A DNA stretch of 64,000 bases, from the NCBI GenBank assembly GCA_932521035.1, contig OW051494.1, positions 6,434,001 through 6,498,000 on the forward strand. The letters run 5' to 3'. The stretch's first letter is position 1, and each line of letters begins with the position of its first letter. The notes under the pieces were generated by a model that had not been told where the DNA came from, did no database searches, and was given only the letters and a program-made list of their open reading frames with translations. A program made the translations under genes and the position numbers. The DNA comes from Oscheius dolichura (taxonomy: Eukaryota; Nematoda; Chromadorea; Rhabditida; Rhabditidae). Below are positions 46,640-58,077 of the stretch, one piece after another.

Positions 46640-47936
46640 TTAGTCTTCATCTTCTTCTGATGTTTTATCCTTATCTTCGCCACTTTCTTCAGGCGATTCC
46701 TCGTTGTTTCCTTCTTCATCGGCTTTCTTTTCATCCTTTTTCTCCTCGTCGTTACCCATTACAAGCTCAGCCAATACGGGTGTCTCTTCTACCATTTTTT
46801 CACGATCAGCAGCTGAAAAAAAATGAATGCCTACGAAAGCTGTTAATATGCAGAAAGATAAATACCTTGAAAAGGAGAATACTTTACAAACCTAATTTAG
46901 CATTTATATCGTCTTGTTTCTTTTTATAATCCTCATAGGCAGTCGCCAATTTGCCTGTCCATTCTTCAACTAACGAACCAAAGCGTGTTTCATCCATTTG
47001 AGGTCGTTCTTCACATACCTAGAGTAAAATTACCGCATAAAAATACCAAAAAACTAACCTTTTTGAGGTTTTCGGCAAATTCCTCAGCATTTTTTTCTAT
47101 GTGACGCTTTCTCTCTACATGAAGTTCAGCCAAAGTCGTTAGTTCATCGGCTAACTTAGCTAAATGGTTGTTCAATGATTGTGCTTGCTTTTTCAACATA
47201 TCCATACGCGTTTGAGCAACGATCTAAGACATTATTTACATAGAAATGATAGGAAAAACTTACAGTCCGGGTGTCAGATACAACAGCAGGTGAAAAAAGT
47301 TCACCGATTAGTCGATGGTTACGATCATACCTAGAAATATACTTATATTTACAATAACAAAAATGCCTCTTTACCTCACTGCAGCTACACGCCTACATGT
47401 CAGTTCATTGTTGAAATCATCTTCGTCTACTGGTTGTATTACTACTCCTCCAGCTTCAATTCGAGCTCTTGAGTTTTTTTCATTAACTTTAGCACGGTTC
47501 TTAGCATTAAGATATTGTTGGTAGGCGTGTGAATTGTGATAATTTTTCATTTGCTTTTCGTATTCAACCTGATATGGAAATATCAATATATAAAATCTTC
47601 CAAACCTTTTCTATCTCATATTCTTGTTGATACATTGCTTTTTCTGCTTCAGAAGTATCGCGCCATAGTTGTCCCACTCGTTTACCAATTTCCCATAGTG
47701 GAATTTTTGGATTGTCAGCTCTTACCTAATAGACATACGGTGATTTTGAAACAAAGGTTACCTTTGGCCACATTTTTCTGCTAAAACGCATATACGGTAT
47801 TACAGGCCTATCGGGAGCTTTTGGTGGTTTAAGTATGTCATTCTATACATTTTAACAATAAAGGGAAAATGTTATACTTACTCGTGCCGGTGTAGTCATT
47901 GGATGCCGAAAAGGTGTTGACATCATGGTTTCTAGT
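46640..47936 (-). CDS. swsn-3: SMARCE1/BAF57 HMG-box subunit of SWI/SNF
   Basis: A chromatin remodelling subunit. The HMG box runs from [20 protein letters not shown] through [20 protein letters not shown] to [20 protein letters not shown]. Then come [55 protein letters not shown] and a coiled coil ([20 protein letters not shown]), ending in an acidic tail [18 protein letters not shown]. These match BAF57 in order. The start is provisional: tandem ATGs give [15 protein letters not shown], but the frame is open upstream to an acceptor, so an earlier exon could add residues. Introns are 35-50 bases. Confidence 0.9.
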
Positions 47937-48459
47937 TGTTTTCGTGCTGAACTGTACTGTACTGAAAAATAAACTGTTGAAATAATAAGAGTAAGCAGAG
48001 AGTGCAAAAAAATCTAGAAATTCAAATCTAAGGTCCTCCCGCAAGGACAATATATCAAATATCGATCGAAAGGTGACGGGATTCTTCTTCGAATGATGCT
48101 GTCATGATGCCAATCAAGATCTGGGATGATCCATTGGGTTGCTATATCAAGAAAAAAGGTGTTCTGTAAAAGCACAACTTTGAAAAGGAAGCCAATAGAA
48201 AAAACGATACGCTACGAAATATGTGTCAACTTTACTGACGCATATGCGGTTTGACGCTTATCGAATAGAGCCGAATTTCTCTGGATAGAAGGGGTGCGCT
48301 GGCCAAAACCTTTTGTCAATATTCTTCTGCGCCGTAGGTATCCCTCACAGCATTAGTTCTTTTTAACGTTCATTTGTTCTGTTGATAATCTTTTACATCT
48401 TTTTCCACGTGTCTCCTATTTCGTATCATGACATTCTTTATAGGGTCTCTTACTGCAGA
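47937..48459. promoter_or_regulatory. divergent promoter region SMARCE1 / beta adaptin
   Basis: AT-rich DNA between two divergent genes. It may include an upstream exon of the SMARCE1 gene (open frame up to about 48050) and ends in CTGCAG one base before the adaptin ATG. No specific motif is called. Confidence 0.4.
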
Positions 48460-51400
48460 ATGACGGACTCCAAGTATTTTACTACCACCAAGAAAGGTAT
48501 GCATCTACATTATCTTGTTTGATTTCCATATTAAACTTTAGGAGAGATCTTTGAGCTGAAAACGGAGCTCAACTCAGATAAAAAGGAGAAGAAGAGAGAG
48601 GCAGTCAAGAAAGTAATTGCAAGCATGACTGTAGGCAAGGATGTCAGGTAAATTTAGAATTCCCTTTATAACTTTATATAATTATGTGTTACAGTGCTCT
48701 TTTTCCCGACGTTGTTAACTGCATGCAAACAGACAATGTAGAGTTGAAAAAACTGGTATATTTGTATTTGATGAATTATGCGAAGAGCCAGCCTGATTTA
48801 GCCATTATGGCCGTAAATACTTTCGTTAAGGTATAATTATTATTTTTCCCTGTTTGTAACAATTATTTCAGGATTGTGAAGATCCTAACCCATTAATAAG
48901 AGCATTAGCCGTCCGCACAATGGGCTGCATTCGAGTCGATAAAATAACCGAGTATTTGTGTGAACCTCTACGAAAGTGCATGAAGGTACCGTTAATTTTG
49001 CTTTCATTTACTTATTATTTTAATAGGACGAAGACCCCTATGTCAGAAAAACAGCTGCTGTTTGTGTAGCGAAACTTTATGACATGAATCCTACACTAGT
49101 AGAAGAACAAGGGTTTGCCGAATTACTAAGTGACCTTCTATCTGACGCAAATCCAATGGTAGTGGCTAATGCTGTAGCAGCTCTTTGTGAAATCAATGAA
49201 CAACGTCCGATTATTGAGGCATTTTTAATTTAGTCTTTAAATGGAGAGCCAATATTTAGGTGAACAGTCAAATGGTCAATAAACTTCTTACCGCTTTAAA
49301 TGAATGCACTGAGTGGGGACAGGTAATTTTTGCTTTAATTCTTTAACAAATTTTTGTAGGTTTTCATACTAGATGCTTTGGCTGAGTATAAGCCGAGAGA
49401 TGAGCGCGAAGCGCAAAACATTTGCGAAAGAATTTCTCCTCGCTTGGCTCATGCAAATGCAGCTGTAGTTTTGTCTACAGTAAAGGTGGGAATTTTTCTG
49501 CAGAATGAATAAAATTATTCAGGTACTCATGAAATTGGTTGATCTACTTCCTTCCGATTCGGATTTTATCGCCCAGCTCACTAAAAAACTTGCTCCTCCG
49601 ATGGTTCGCCAATTAATTAAGTACAATTTATTTTATAGGTAACACTCCTTTCTGCTGAACCAGAAATTCAATATGTTGCTCTTCGGAATATTAATCTCAT
49701 TGTCCAAAAGCGGCCTGATATATTGAAGCAAGAGATGAAAGTACTCCTCTTCTCTATCTTTTAAGCACTGTCCGTTTAGGTTTTTTTCGTAAAATACAAC
49801 GACCCCATCTATGTAAAAATGGAGAAATTGGATATTATGATCCGTTTAGCTCAGCAAAGCAATATAGCCCAGGTCCTCAGTGAGTTAAAAGAGTATGCAA
49901 CAGAAGTCGATGTGGATTTTGTGAGAAAATCTGTAAGAGCTATTGGCAGATGTGCTATAAAGGTTTTTCTATTGTGGAAAGATGAATAATTGTTTACAGG
50001 TAGAGGAAAGCAGTGAAAGGTGTGTTGCTACACTTCTAGAACTTATCCAAACCAAAGTAAATTATGTGGTACAAGAAGCAGTTGTTGTCATCAAGGTATT
50101 TGTCTAGTTTTCTGTAATTTATATTTTAGGATATATTCCGCAAATATCCTAACCGGTACGAAAGTATTATTTCCACTCTTTGTGAGGTATTTTGTTGTTG
50201 TTGTTGTTTAGCTGATATTATATTAGAACTTGGATACGCTAGATGAACCTGAAGCCCGCGCTTCAATGATTTGGATTGTTGGAGAATATGCCGAAAGAAT
50301 TGATAATGCTGATGAGCTTTTGGAAAGTTTTGTCGACGGATTTCATGACGAAAACACCCAAGTCCAACTGCAACTTCTTACTGCTGTTGTGAAACTTTTC
50401 CTGAAGCGCCCAGCTGATACTCAACAACTGGTCCAGCGGGTTCTATCATTAGCCACTCAGGATAGTGACAATCCGGATCTTCGCGATCGAGGTTATATTT
50501 ACTGGCGCCTTCTTTCTGCAGATCCTGCCGCTGCAAAACAAGTAGTCCTTGCCGAGAAGCCTTTAATTTCTGAAGAAACAGGTATTTTACAAATATATCG
50601 TTTCATTGTCCTTTTAGATCTATTGGAGCCATCGTTGCTAGATCAGCTTGTTTGTCATATTGGAAGCTTGGCATCCGTTTACCATAAACCGCCGTCCGCT
50701 TTTATTGATACAGCTCGTCAACCATTGCGTCAAGGTTTATCTTCCAAGTATGTTTATAAATCAATTTGGTATCTAACTAGCATAATTTGCAGTGGTCATC
50801 CTGGTGCTGATGTACCTGTTTCTACCCAGCAATCTACTTCAACCTCATCTGCACTTCCTACTGTTATTCCTTCACAAGATACCGTTATTGCCGATCTTCT
50901 TTCTCTTGATCTTAGCGCGCCACCAGTACCACCTTCTGGAAACAGTATACCTGCTGCTCCTGCTCTTGGTGGTGGATTAGATGACCTTCTCGGTCTGGGC
51001 GGTTCAACTTCGGCCCCTTCTGCAACAACTGTCGATCCTCTTGCAGCTCTAGGGCTCGGACGTCCTGCACCTCCTAGCGTTCCGCCAACGTCGGGATTAG
51101 GCGGTCTTGGAGATATTTTTGGAACCGGTCTTGGTGGTCTTTCTGTTGGAGGCCACCAAGGATATCAGCCACAACGTCAAATATGGTTGGAAGCATCACG
51201 TTCCAAAGGTCTTCAATTGGAAGGAACATGGTCTCGCAGAAATGGCAACATTTATATGGAAATGACCATTACTAATAAGGTAGTGTATTTTTTTATATGA
51301 GCCAATTTCATGATACAGGCGATGCAACCGCTGTCAGATTTTGCCGTTCAATTGAACAAGAACTCGTTCGGATTGACAGTAATAGAACAAATGAGCGTTC

Positions 51401-53975
51401 CTACCCCTTTGATTCCAGGTCAAACGCTTACCGTAAAGCTAGCCATTTTTCTTAAAATATTTTTTACCTTCAGGTTAGCGCTACATGTACTACAAGCATG
51501 CAACAAGTTCAACGAATGGAACCTCTTACAAATCTTCAGGTGGGTCTTTTTAATCTTAAATAACATACACTATGCAAAGTTCAAATCAATATTAGCAATT
51601 GCAGTGCTGACAGATTCGGCCTCAATTGCATCGAAAATAACTTTCATCACTTTTCGATCTGTAGCTTGTGTATATCTAAAAATATGTCGGTAAAATTTCT
51701 TTTTTGTCTCTACCTCATGTAAACTCCTTTGCTTCCTTCTCCTTTCCTCTTCGGTTTAATAACTTTTATAAATTTATTGGCCACGGCCCCATGCAAATAT
51801 TTCTCTTCAATCGTGCCTTTCATAACTTTTTCCTTTTTACCTAAAACGAGATAGCAGTAATATTAGTTAGTATTACTTTTATCTAAACCCCCTCCGAGAT
51901 ATTTGATAATTTCTTTTCTTCCTTCCTCTGTTTTTAACAGTTCTTTACACACATAGTCAAACCGATCCTGCTTATTAAAAAAGATCATAACTCCACATTC
52001 GTGAACAGCTTGCATTCCCAAAATTATCTAAAATGTCATTATTATTTTAAAGACGAAGTACTCACGTCTAAAACTCTTATGCTTCTATCCATTGCAGTAA
52101 AATCACGGTTATTTTCGTCAATAAGGTTGAAATCAGCCATCGATGTAACAAATAGCAAGAAATTTTCGCTACCGTCACTAGTGGTTCGTATCCATTGTTG
52201 AAGAAATTCGGGGAGTTTTTTCTGTTAAAAGATTTTGCATTCTAAAGGAAACGAACCAATTCGGAAGTTTGTCCGCCCATGTCATGAATTTGCATGCGCA
52301 TTTTTTTGATTCCAAAGCGAAAATCTTCTATGTCGGTAGTCGGGTATCGTGAATGTACGATATCTTCACATGATGGTTCGGTGTCCTTATTGAAAATTCG
52401 GTCAATATGTTCCTCGGACAAGAAATGCCATGTGCCATCTTCTATTCGATACTCAGGGCTCATTTGATGGCATCGACCCAAAGTTTTCTTAATCTTGATC
52501 AAAAACTTCAATGTTGGTAAAAAATAAAACACACAGCTTCGTCCTCGAGGATCCGCACAATGTCTATTCTTAAAGAATCTTCAACATTCACATCCATCGC
52601 TCCTTGTTGAATTTCAACATCCGCTTCCTCTTTCGCATCCTTTATGCGACTTACACTTTCGGGGACGGAAATAGCTTGACTCCATTCGTGGGTTTGCTGA
52701 GCATACCATCTTACCAAGAAAAATGATTGAAATCAACCTGTATCAAGTTGTATACAGCAGCGAGAATGTTAAATTTTATTCTTCTTTTAAATTGGCTTAA
52801 TTCCAATCTGCTAAATATATTATGTGGCTCTATTATTCCCCATGACGAATCAAATGCCTAAACGTTTGTTCTTTGTCCTGATAATCTCTCACTTTGTATT
52901 CCTTGGGCATTTCCGTACACAAGCACTTTAACTGACGAACTACTGTTGTTTTTCCCGCTCCTCCTGTACCCACCATAAAAAAACGCACAACATTTTTCGG
53001 GTTCTGAACAAAATCATCACATATTATTAGAAGATGAAACTAACCTCAGGGTCATCAGTGCCATCGGTAAATTTGCAGCAGTCTTGTCCCATGGCTTAGC
53101 TGTGAGGCACTGATAGGGCACGACCTGATAAGAAAATAAACACCGATAGAAAATTTTAAACTATTAATGGATAAGATTTAGGTTGCCATCAAGAACAATG
53201 TTGATGTTTTCTATTTTGCCACCATCGTTCCACTGTTGGTCTACTTCAGTGAAAAGGGGCAGGTATGTGTTTTGATATATTATTTTAAGTAAAGTTTTTT
53301 AGATGGAGAAAAGAGAATTCTTGGAAATGTGGAAAGATATTCCGGAACAGAATGAGATGCAATACTCTATCCAAAATCCATTGGCATTAAATGCCGGTAA
53401 GTGATTTGAATAAAGAGAACCTTTTGGAGAAAAGGAGGGGATGAGCGCTGATAAATTTATGACGCACTGGGAAATGTTTGAGGGGTAGCAAATTTTCGAG
53501 ATTCCTCTAATTTTTCTTCGAATTAGATGACGAATAGGTGTTTAGTTTGGAATTGGCGTTTTGAGTTATATGGAGATCGATTGGGACCAATAAAACGTCT
53601 GAGTCAGAGGAGGTGATACTCTGGACAAACACATCAAGTTTTACTTTCAAAATTTTTTCTAAATGGTTTTATCTGTCTTGCTTTGCTCTAAAAATAATTG
53701 ATTTCAGATGCGATATGCACCAAATTACAACAGAACAATGTAATGACCGTCGCAAGACGAAATGTCGATGGCCAAGAACTATTGTACCATTCCATAAAGT
53801 ATACTAATGATATCTACGTCCTTAGCGAACTCAAGATTCACCAGGGCTCCAATAACCTGGCGGTAAATTTTTGTTTGCCTTTGCTTATGATATTTTTTAG
53901 CTCTCTTTGAAGTCCCGTCATACAGTTGCCATTGCCAACATGAATGAGATGTTCCAACTCATTCTGTCAAACTAG
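48460..53975 (+). CDS. apb-1: AP-1/AP-2 complex beta subunit (beta adaptin)
   Basis: The large beta subunit of clathrin adaptors in endocytosis and trans-Golgi sorting. It starts [25 protein letters not shown]-repeat trunk follows ([72 protein letters not shown] sequence), then a Gly/Ser/Pro hinge with LLSLDLSAP and LDDLLGLGG. The ear domain includes [20 protein letters not shown] and ends [12 protein letters not shown]. The exon ending at 51539 and the one starting at 53182 are separated by a 1,642-base intron that carries a complete G-alpha gene in the opposite direction. Another intron at about 53398-53705 is empty. All other introns are short. Confidence 0.95.
51570..53092 (-). CDS. divergent G protein alpha subunit, nested in an adaptin intron
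   Basis: It starts [16 protein letters not shown], with Gly2 and Cys residues suited to myristoylation and palmitoylation. The P-loop is [17 protein letters not shown] where most G-alphas have GAGESGKST. Switch I reads [13 protein letters not shown] and keeps the arginine and threonine pair. Switch II is [16 protein letters not shown], keeping the catalytic Gln. The guanine-specificity motif is [16 protein letters not shown]-like step appears as [20 protein letters not shown], and the tail is [12 protein letters not shown], unlike Gi, Gq, Gs or G12 tails. Nine or so short introns. It is probably a nematode-specific chemosensory-type subunit. Confidence 0.87.
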
Positions 53976-54224
53976 CTTCTCGTCGATTTTATATGATTAC
54001 TTTCTATACATTAATAAGTGATACATAATGGTTGTGTGAATATTTATTGTAATATAATGCTATAAATTATTTATTATAAGAGGTTTCAATAAGAGAACAA
54101 CATCAAAATACAAGTTTTGATTTCATGAGCAGGTGTTTGTTCCTGCTCTGAGCGTGAGTGTAAAGCTAGCTTTACGCACTCGGAACTCGCTCAATTTCAC
54201 TCGATAAGATAACAAAACTTTGTC
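53976..54224. other. AT-rich spacer with a near-palindrome
   Basis: Between adaptin and aquaporin. A 26-base near-palindrome centred on AAAGCTAGCTTT lies at about 54151-54182, with flanking GAGCG...CGCTC partially extending it. It could form a hairpin in the aquaporin leader or be a transcript-end structure. Nothing else is seen. Confidence 0.4.
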
Positions 54225-55256
54225 ATGCGCATCTGGGTAGCTTCCCTAATTTTTTATGCTTTCGTCTTTGCTGTTTGTGAAATTCTCCGGTTTCTGATTC
54301 TAGCTATATTTCCTCCAAAACTTCTTCGGACTCAGCTGCTCTTGGAGGTAACGACGTTTTCTCCTCTAACTCTTCACAAGACTAACCTTTCCACTAGCTT
54401 CTAATACACATCTTTGTATAAAATATAAAATATCTTTTTTTTAGTTTGTGGGAACTCTCCAAATATGCACTCCAATGTTTGATGTCGGAACAATTTGGGA
54501 AAATTATCATTTATGGGGTGTATTCATCGAGATAACAGTAGGCTTCCTCCATTCGCATATATTCCTTTAGGTAATAGAGATCGCGAACTGTTGCCTAATG
54601 CGAGACGCGGTCTCGAATCCCTGTCCCCTGGTGACAACCTGTTACCGCCGGGGAAAGGCCCTCCGACGAGCCGTGTATGTCTTTCTCGTTCAGCTGGCCG
54701 CCGCCTATTTGTCATTCCATCTGGCCCGTTTCTTCTGGTCTTTTGAGATCCACCCAAAACACGCCGAGTTACTCGAGGACAACGCCTGCACCTCGGACCT
54801 AGCGGTGCCCCTTCCCCCCTCAGAGAGAGACGATAGATTCAGGTGGCCCTGAGTGTGGGATGTGTGGTTGAGGGAGTGGCCACCTTCGTGGGCAAATGGT
54901 TCGAGAAGTGGTCTGTCGAACAGTTCGGAGAGACTTGGACGGGCTCCATCGCCGCAGCCACCTTCAGCGGATTTATATGTGCCCTTGGTAAGCTGTCTCT
55001 CTCGTCCATGCCAATTCCTTCAGGAATCGCCTATACCGGCATGTATGCCAACCCCATCGTGGCCTGGGCCTGTACTTTCAACTGCGAGGGAGTCAGCCAT
55101 CTGGGCCACCTGATAGTGTACTGGATTAGTCCGCTCATTGGATGGTAGGCCCCCCACTCTGGTGATTACAAGGCCCTCAGGTACTTGGCCGAGCTGAGTT
55201 TCGGATACGAGGCCGTGGAATGCGACGACGAGCCGGAGAAGAGGAAGGACGAGTAG
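54225..55256 (+). CDS. aquaporin-11-like channel
   Basis: A six-span water or solute channel of the unorthodox AQP11/12 class. The order is TM1 (MRIWVASLIFYAFVFAVCEI), LVGTLQICTPMFDVGTIWEN-type TM2, first half-helix with N-P-C in LMRDAVSNPCPLVTTCYRRG, TM3, TM4 (LSVGCVVEGVATFVGKWFEK), TM5, and second half-helix with N-P-I in GMYANPIVAWACTFNCEG. The end is LIVYWISPLIGWYLAELSFG and an acidic, lysine-rich tail. N-P-C at the first motif is the mark of AQP11-like proteins; N-P-I replaces N-P-A at the second. Introns of about 35-60 bases join in frame. Exons 1-2 are AT-rich and exons 3-6 GC-rich. Confidence 0.88.
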
Positions 55257-55282
55257 ATGAGCTTTATTTATTACTGTACAGA

Positions 55283-57375
55283 TTATAAACCTTTTCGTCT
55301 CCGCCTGATGACAGCTGTCCAGATGATTACCGTCAGCACTAAGATTAGAATATTTCCTATAGTGAACGTCATGATCAGCCACTGGTCCAGGATCCTGACC
55401 TGAAATGGTGAATTCGGTGGGAAAAGGGGGAAGATGACCTCGGGACAAGTGGGGAGGGGTTGGTCGACCACCGTCACGGCTCCAGAGAAGACATCCAAGG
55501 TGCCGATGCCACGGATCCGTCGTGAGTGTTCGTGGTGGTGGTGGTGGCCGTCCTCCCCGGCCAGATGAGGACAGTCCTTCGGCGGAGTCACTCCCTCACA
55601 TCCGCCGTCCAGCTTGAGACACAGCGTCACCTAAAGGCTATTTTATTGTAGGATAGCATTCTCACTTGGCACTGGAACTGGAGAACAGGCCTGTCGGCAT
55701 ACTTGAAGACGTGGTACGGCTTGTGGGCCAGTCTCAGCGAGGGAGAATAATCCGGCGTGGACAGGAGCACAGCATCCACTCCGCAGCCTTTCTCCGTCAG
55801 GATCTGAACTCTCCTAGCTATCAGCTGGCCATCTTGCCCACCTCAACGACATCTCCGTGGCCGTTGTCCACGTAGCAGGAGTGGACGAGCATCCCAAAGG
55901 TATCCTGGTTGTTCTTCTCCACGCATTCCCACCGGTGGAAGACGCTCTCCCCCAGCGTCGCGTAGCGGACCACCTCGCCGTCCGGACTGCCCTTTCGGAG
56001 GGTGTAGGAGCAGACGGGCATCTCGTACATCTGCTCCCGGAACTGGGTGGTGATCATGCTCACGGAGAGCGGCACCGTCACGTGCTTGTCCGCCTCCATA
56101 TAGAAACACTGGACTTTGACTGTCTGGTCCACCTTGGTCATGAACCTGGAAACATTCCTCGTCTCTCCCAAAATAAAGGTGGCTCACATTGAGTGGAACA
56201 TAAAGACGATAGTCACTTCGACGTAGATCCCCCGGGGGTTCAACTGAAGAATACGGTAACTGGGAGAAGAGGGAAGACACCTACGGATCGATATCGATGG
56301 ACATTGCACTTGTTGAAGGCCACGGTGAGCCCTATGGACCGGGAGTCTTCGAACTGCTCCGGCCCCGCGCGACACTCCTCGTCGTGGAAGTGGTCCATCA
56401 CGAAGACGAAGCCGTCGAAAGGCTTCTTCGTAGTGGCATGGACTCCGATCCTCTCAGGGCCACAGATTACTTCGGGAGTTCCCGGACCTGGTGGAATTTT
56501 TCCGGTAGAGAAGGGAACCTACGGAACTCCGTCTTGCACATGTCCCACATGAGCGAGTCGGCCAGGACACTGTCCAGCTGATCCCAGCCTTCGACGGTCA
56601 GCACCCTCACTGGGTTGCTGGCTATCTGAACATCTCTCCACTCTCCGTATATTTCCCTAAAATATACCTGATGTAGTTGGTGAACATTGACGAGATTGGT
56701 GACCCCGACGGCGAAGATGGTCACATGGGCATCCTTGAGCAGCTGGGCGGCCTCGGCCACCTCGTCCTGGCTCTGCCCGTCCGTGACCACAATCACCACC
56801 TTGGGCACGTCTCCTCCCCTGGCACCTTGGAATCCCTCCATCAGAGTGAACCGCAGTGCCGCTCCCGTATTAGTGGCCCCAGAGAGATAGGTTACCCGTT
56901 GGATGGCCCAGTCCAACTGAAACGGATCATTGCAAAGTATGGGAGCCAACTACCTGGTTTGGAGAAGTGTGCTGTTTGAGGGAAAATTCGAGACGAGGCG
57001 ACTCGGCGAACTGAATGAGAGCCATGTGCGAGCCATCGGCAGAAACATTTAGTCGCTGGGCCAAGTGCAGGGCGAAGGCTATCTAAAGAGGGATGAGTGG
57101 GAGGACGGAGGGAGGAGAGGCACCTGGTTGCGGAAGGTGTCGTCGCCGACGGAGCCCGATCCGTCGAGGAGGAGCACTACGTCGACAGTCTTCGAGCCGA
57201 CACACTCTGAAGCCTGGCTGGTCAGGGGACGGAGTCACCCACCGTGGACGAGTTCGGAGTCGACAAGACCATTGTCAATTGGGTGGGGAAAGCCTCTGGT
57301 GACGAGAAGTAAGACCACCAGCTGGAACAGGGGTCCCTTACGGAGAGGAGGATGGCCCCTCACCGGTAGACGCAT
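55283..57375 (-). CDS. VWA and zona pellucida domain protein, CUT-6-like
   Basis: A secreted or membrane cuticle/matrix protein. It starts MRLPLVVLLLVTRGFPHP. The von Willebrand A domain has the MIDAS DGSGS in VDVVLLLDGSGSVGDD, ATNTGAALRF and VVIVVTDGQSQDE. A ZP domain follows (TPEVICGPERIGVHATTKKP, GIYVEVTIVFMFHS, KVQCFYMEADKHVTVPLSVS, MPVCSYTLRKGSPDGE, SCYVDNGHGD) with regularly spaced cysteines. A His-rich linker ends SRRIRG, a possible furin-type site. A C-terminal helix ILILVLTVIIWTAVI and RRRRKGL-stop complete it. VWA plus ZP in this order is found in nematode CUT-6. Short introns, GC-rich. Confidence 0.9.
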
Positions 57376-58077
57376 GGCATGTTGGGTGCCGTGGTGCGAT
57401 CGGCGGAGTGGAGGTTGCGCGATGAGCGGCGCGGCTCTTGTATCCCGTCGTAAACCTGTTGATCGCAAATCAGACGAGGAATAAACAAAAGAAGGGAAAC
57501 GATGAGACTCTTTTTCTCGCTGGCTACTATAGGATCTCGTCCGCCTTCCGGACTGTTATGGCCACTTCCCGTCGAGGGGAGAGTCTCCCCCTAATCGGGC
57601 GGGCATTAACCTCACAAGACGGGCTGTCCTCCTTTGACCTTTTGAGACTGTTATAGAGATGAGGAAGGGGACAAGTGGCCCAGGAAGATGAGAAGAGATC
57701 ACACCTGATGACAGTTTTCGCGGGTGTTTCAGTCCAGAGACGAACTTTACACTCGGCCAGACCAAAAAGGGCGGCAGGGTTCAAGATCTCCCCATACCTC
57801 GGGAGGATAGAATAAACGGGGAAAAGTAGAGAATTTAGGAGGAAAAGAGAAAGCTGGAATGGAAAGCGGTCTGGGGGTGCTGATGACGGATTAAACAGGG
57901 TTGATAGCGGGCGAGAGTGGCCCCATTCATCCGGCCGGACGAGAGAGAAAGAGAAGTCCCCCCACCCCCTGGAAGAGAGAGAGAGAGAAAGACATAAACT
58001 AGCCGAACAGATTATCAGCCAGAGGGGAGGAGAGAAAACGACTGCGACAGGGGGAATCTCTTTATTTACAAGATCTC
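57376..58077. other. GC-rich intergenic DNA
   Basis: This lies between the VWA-ZP start and the homeobox gene stop, same strand. It contains GA-rich stretches (near 57961-57992) and a minus-strand frame 57527-57784 (85 codons, MNPAALFGLAECKVRLWTET) without supporting context. No RNA gene is seen. Confidence 0.4.

Noticed and set aside
54572-54640. B-box-like GGTCTCGAATCCC suggesting a tRNA or SINE
   Set aside because: The bases are aquaporin codons around the N-P-C motif and the exon continues in frame.
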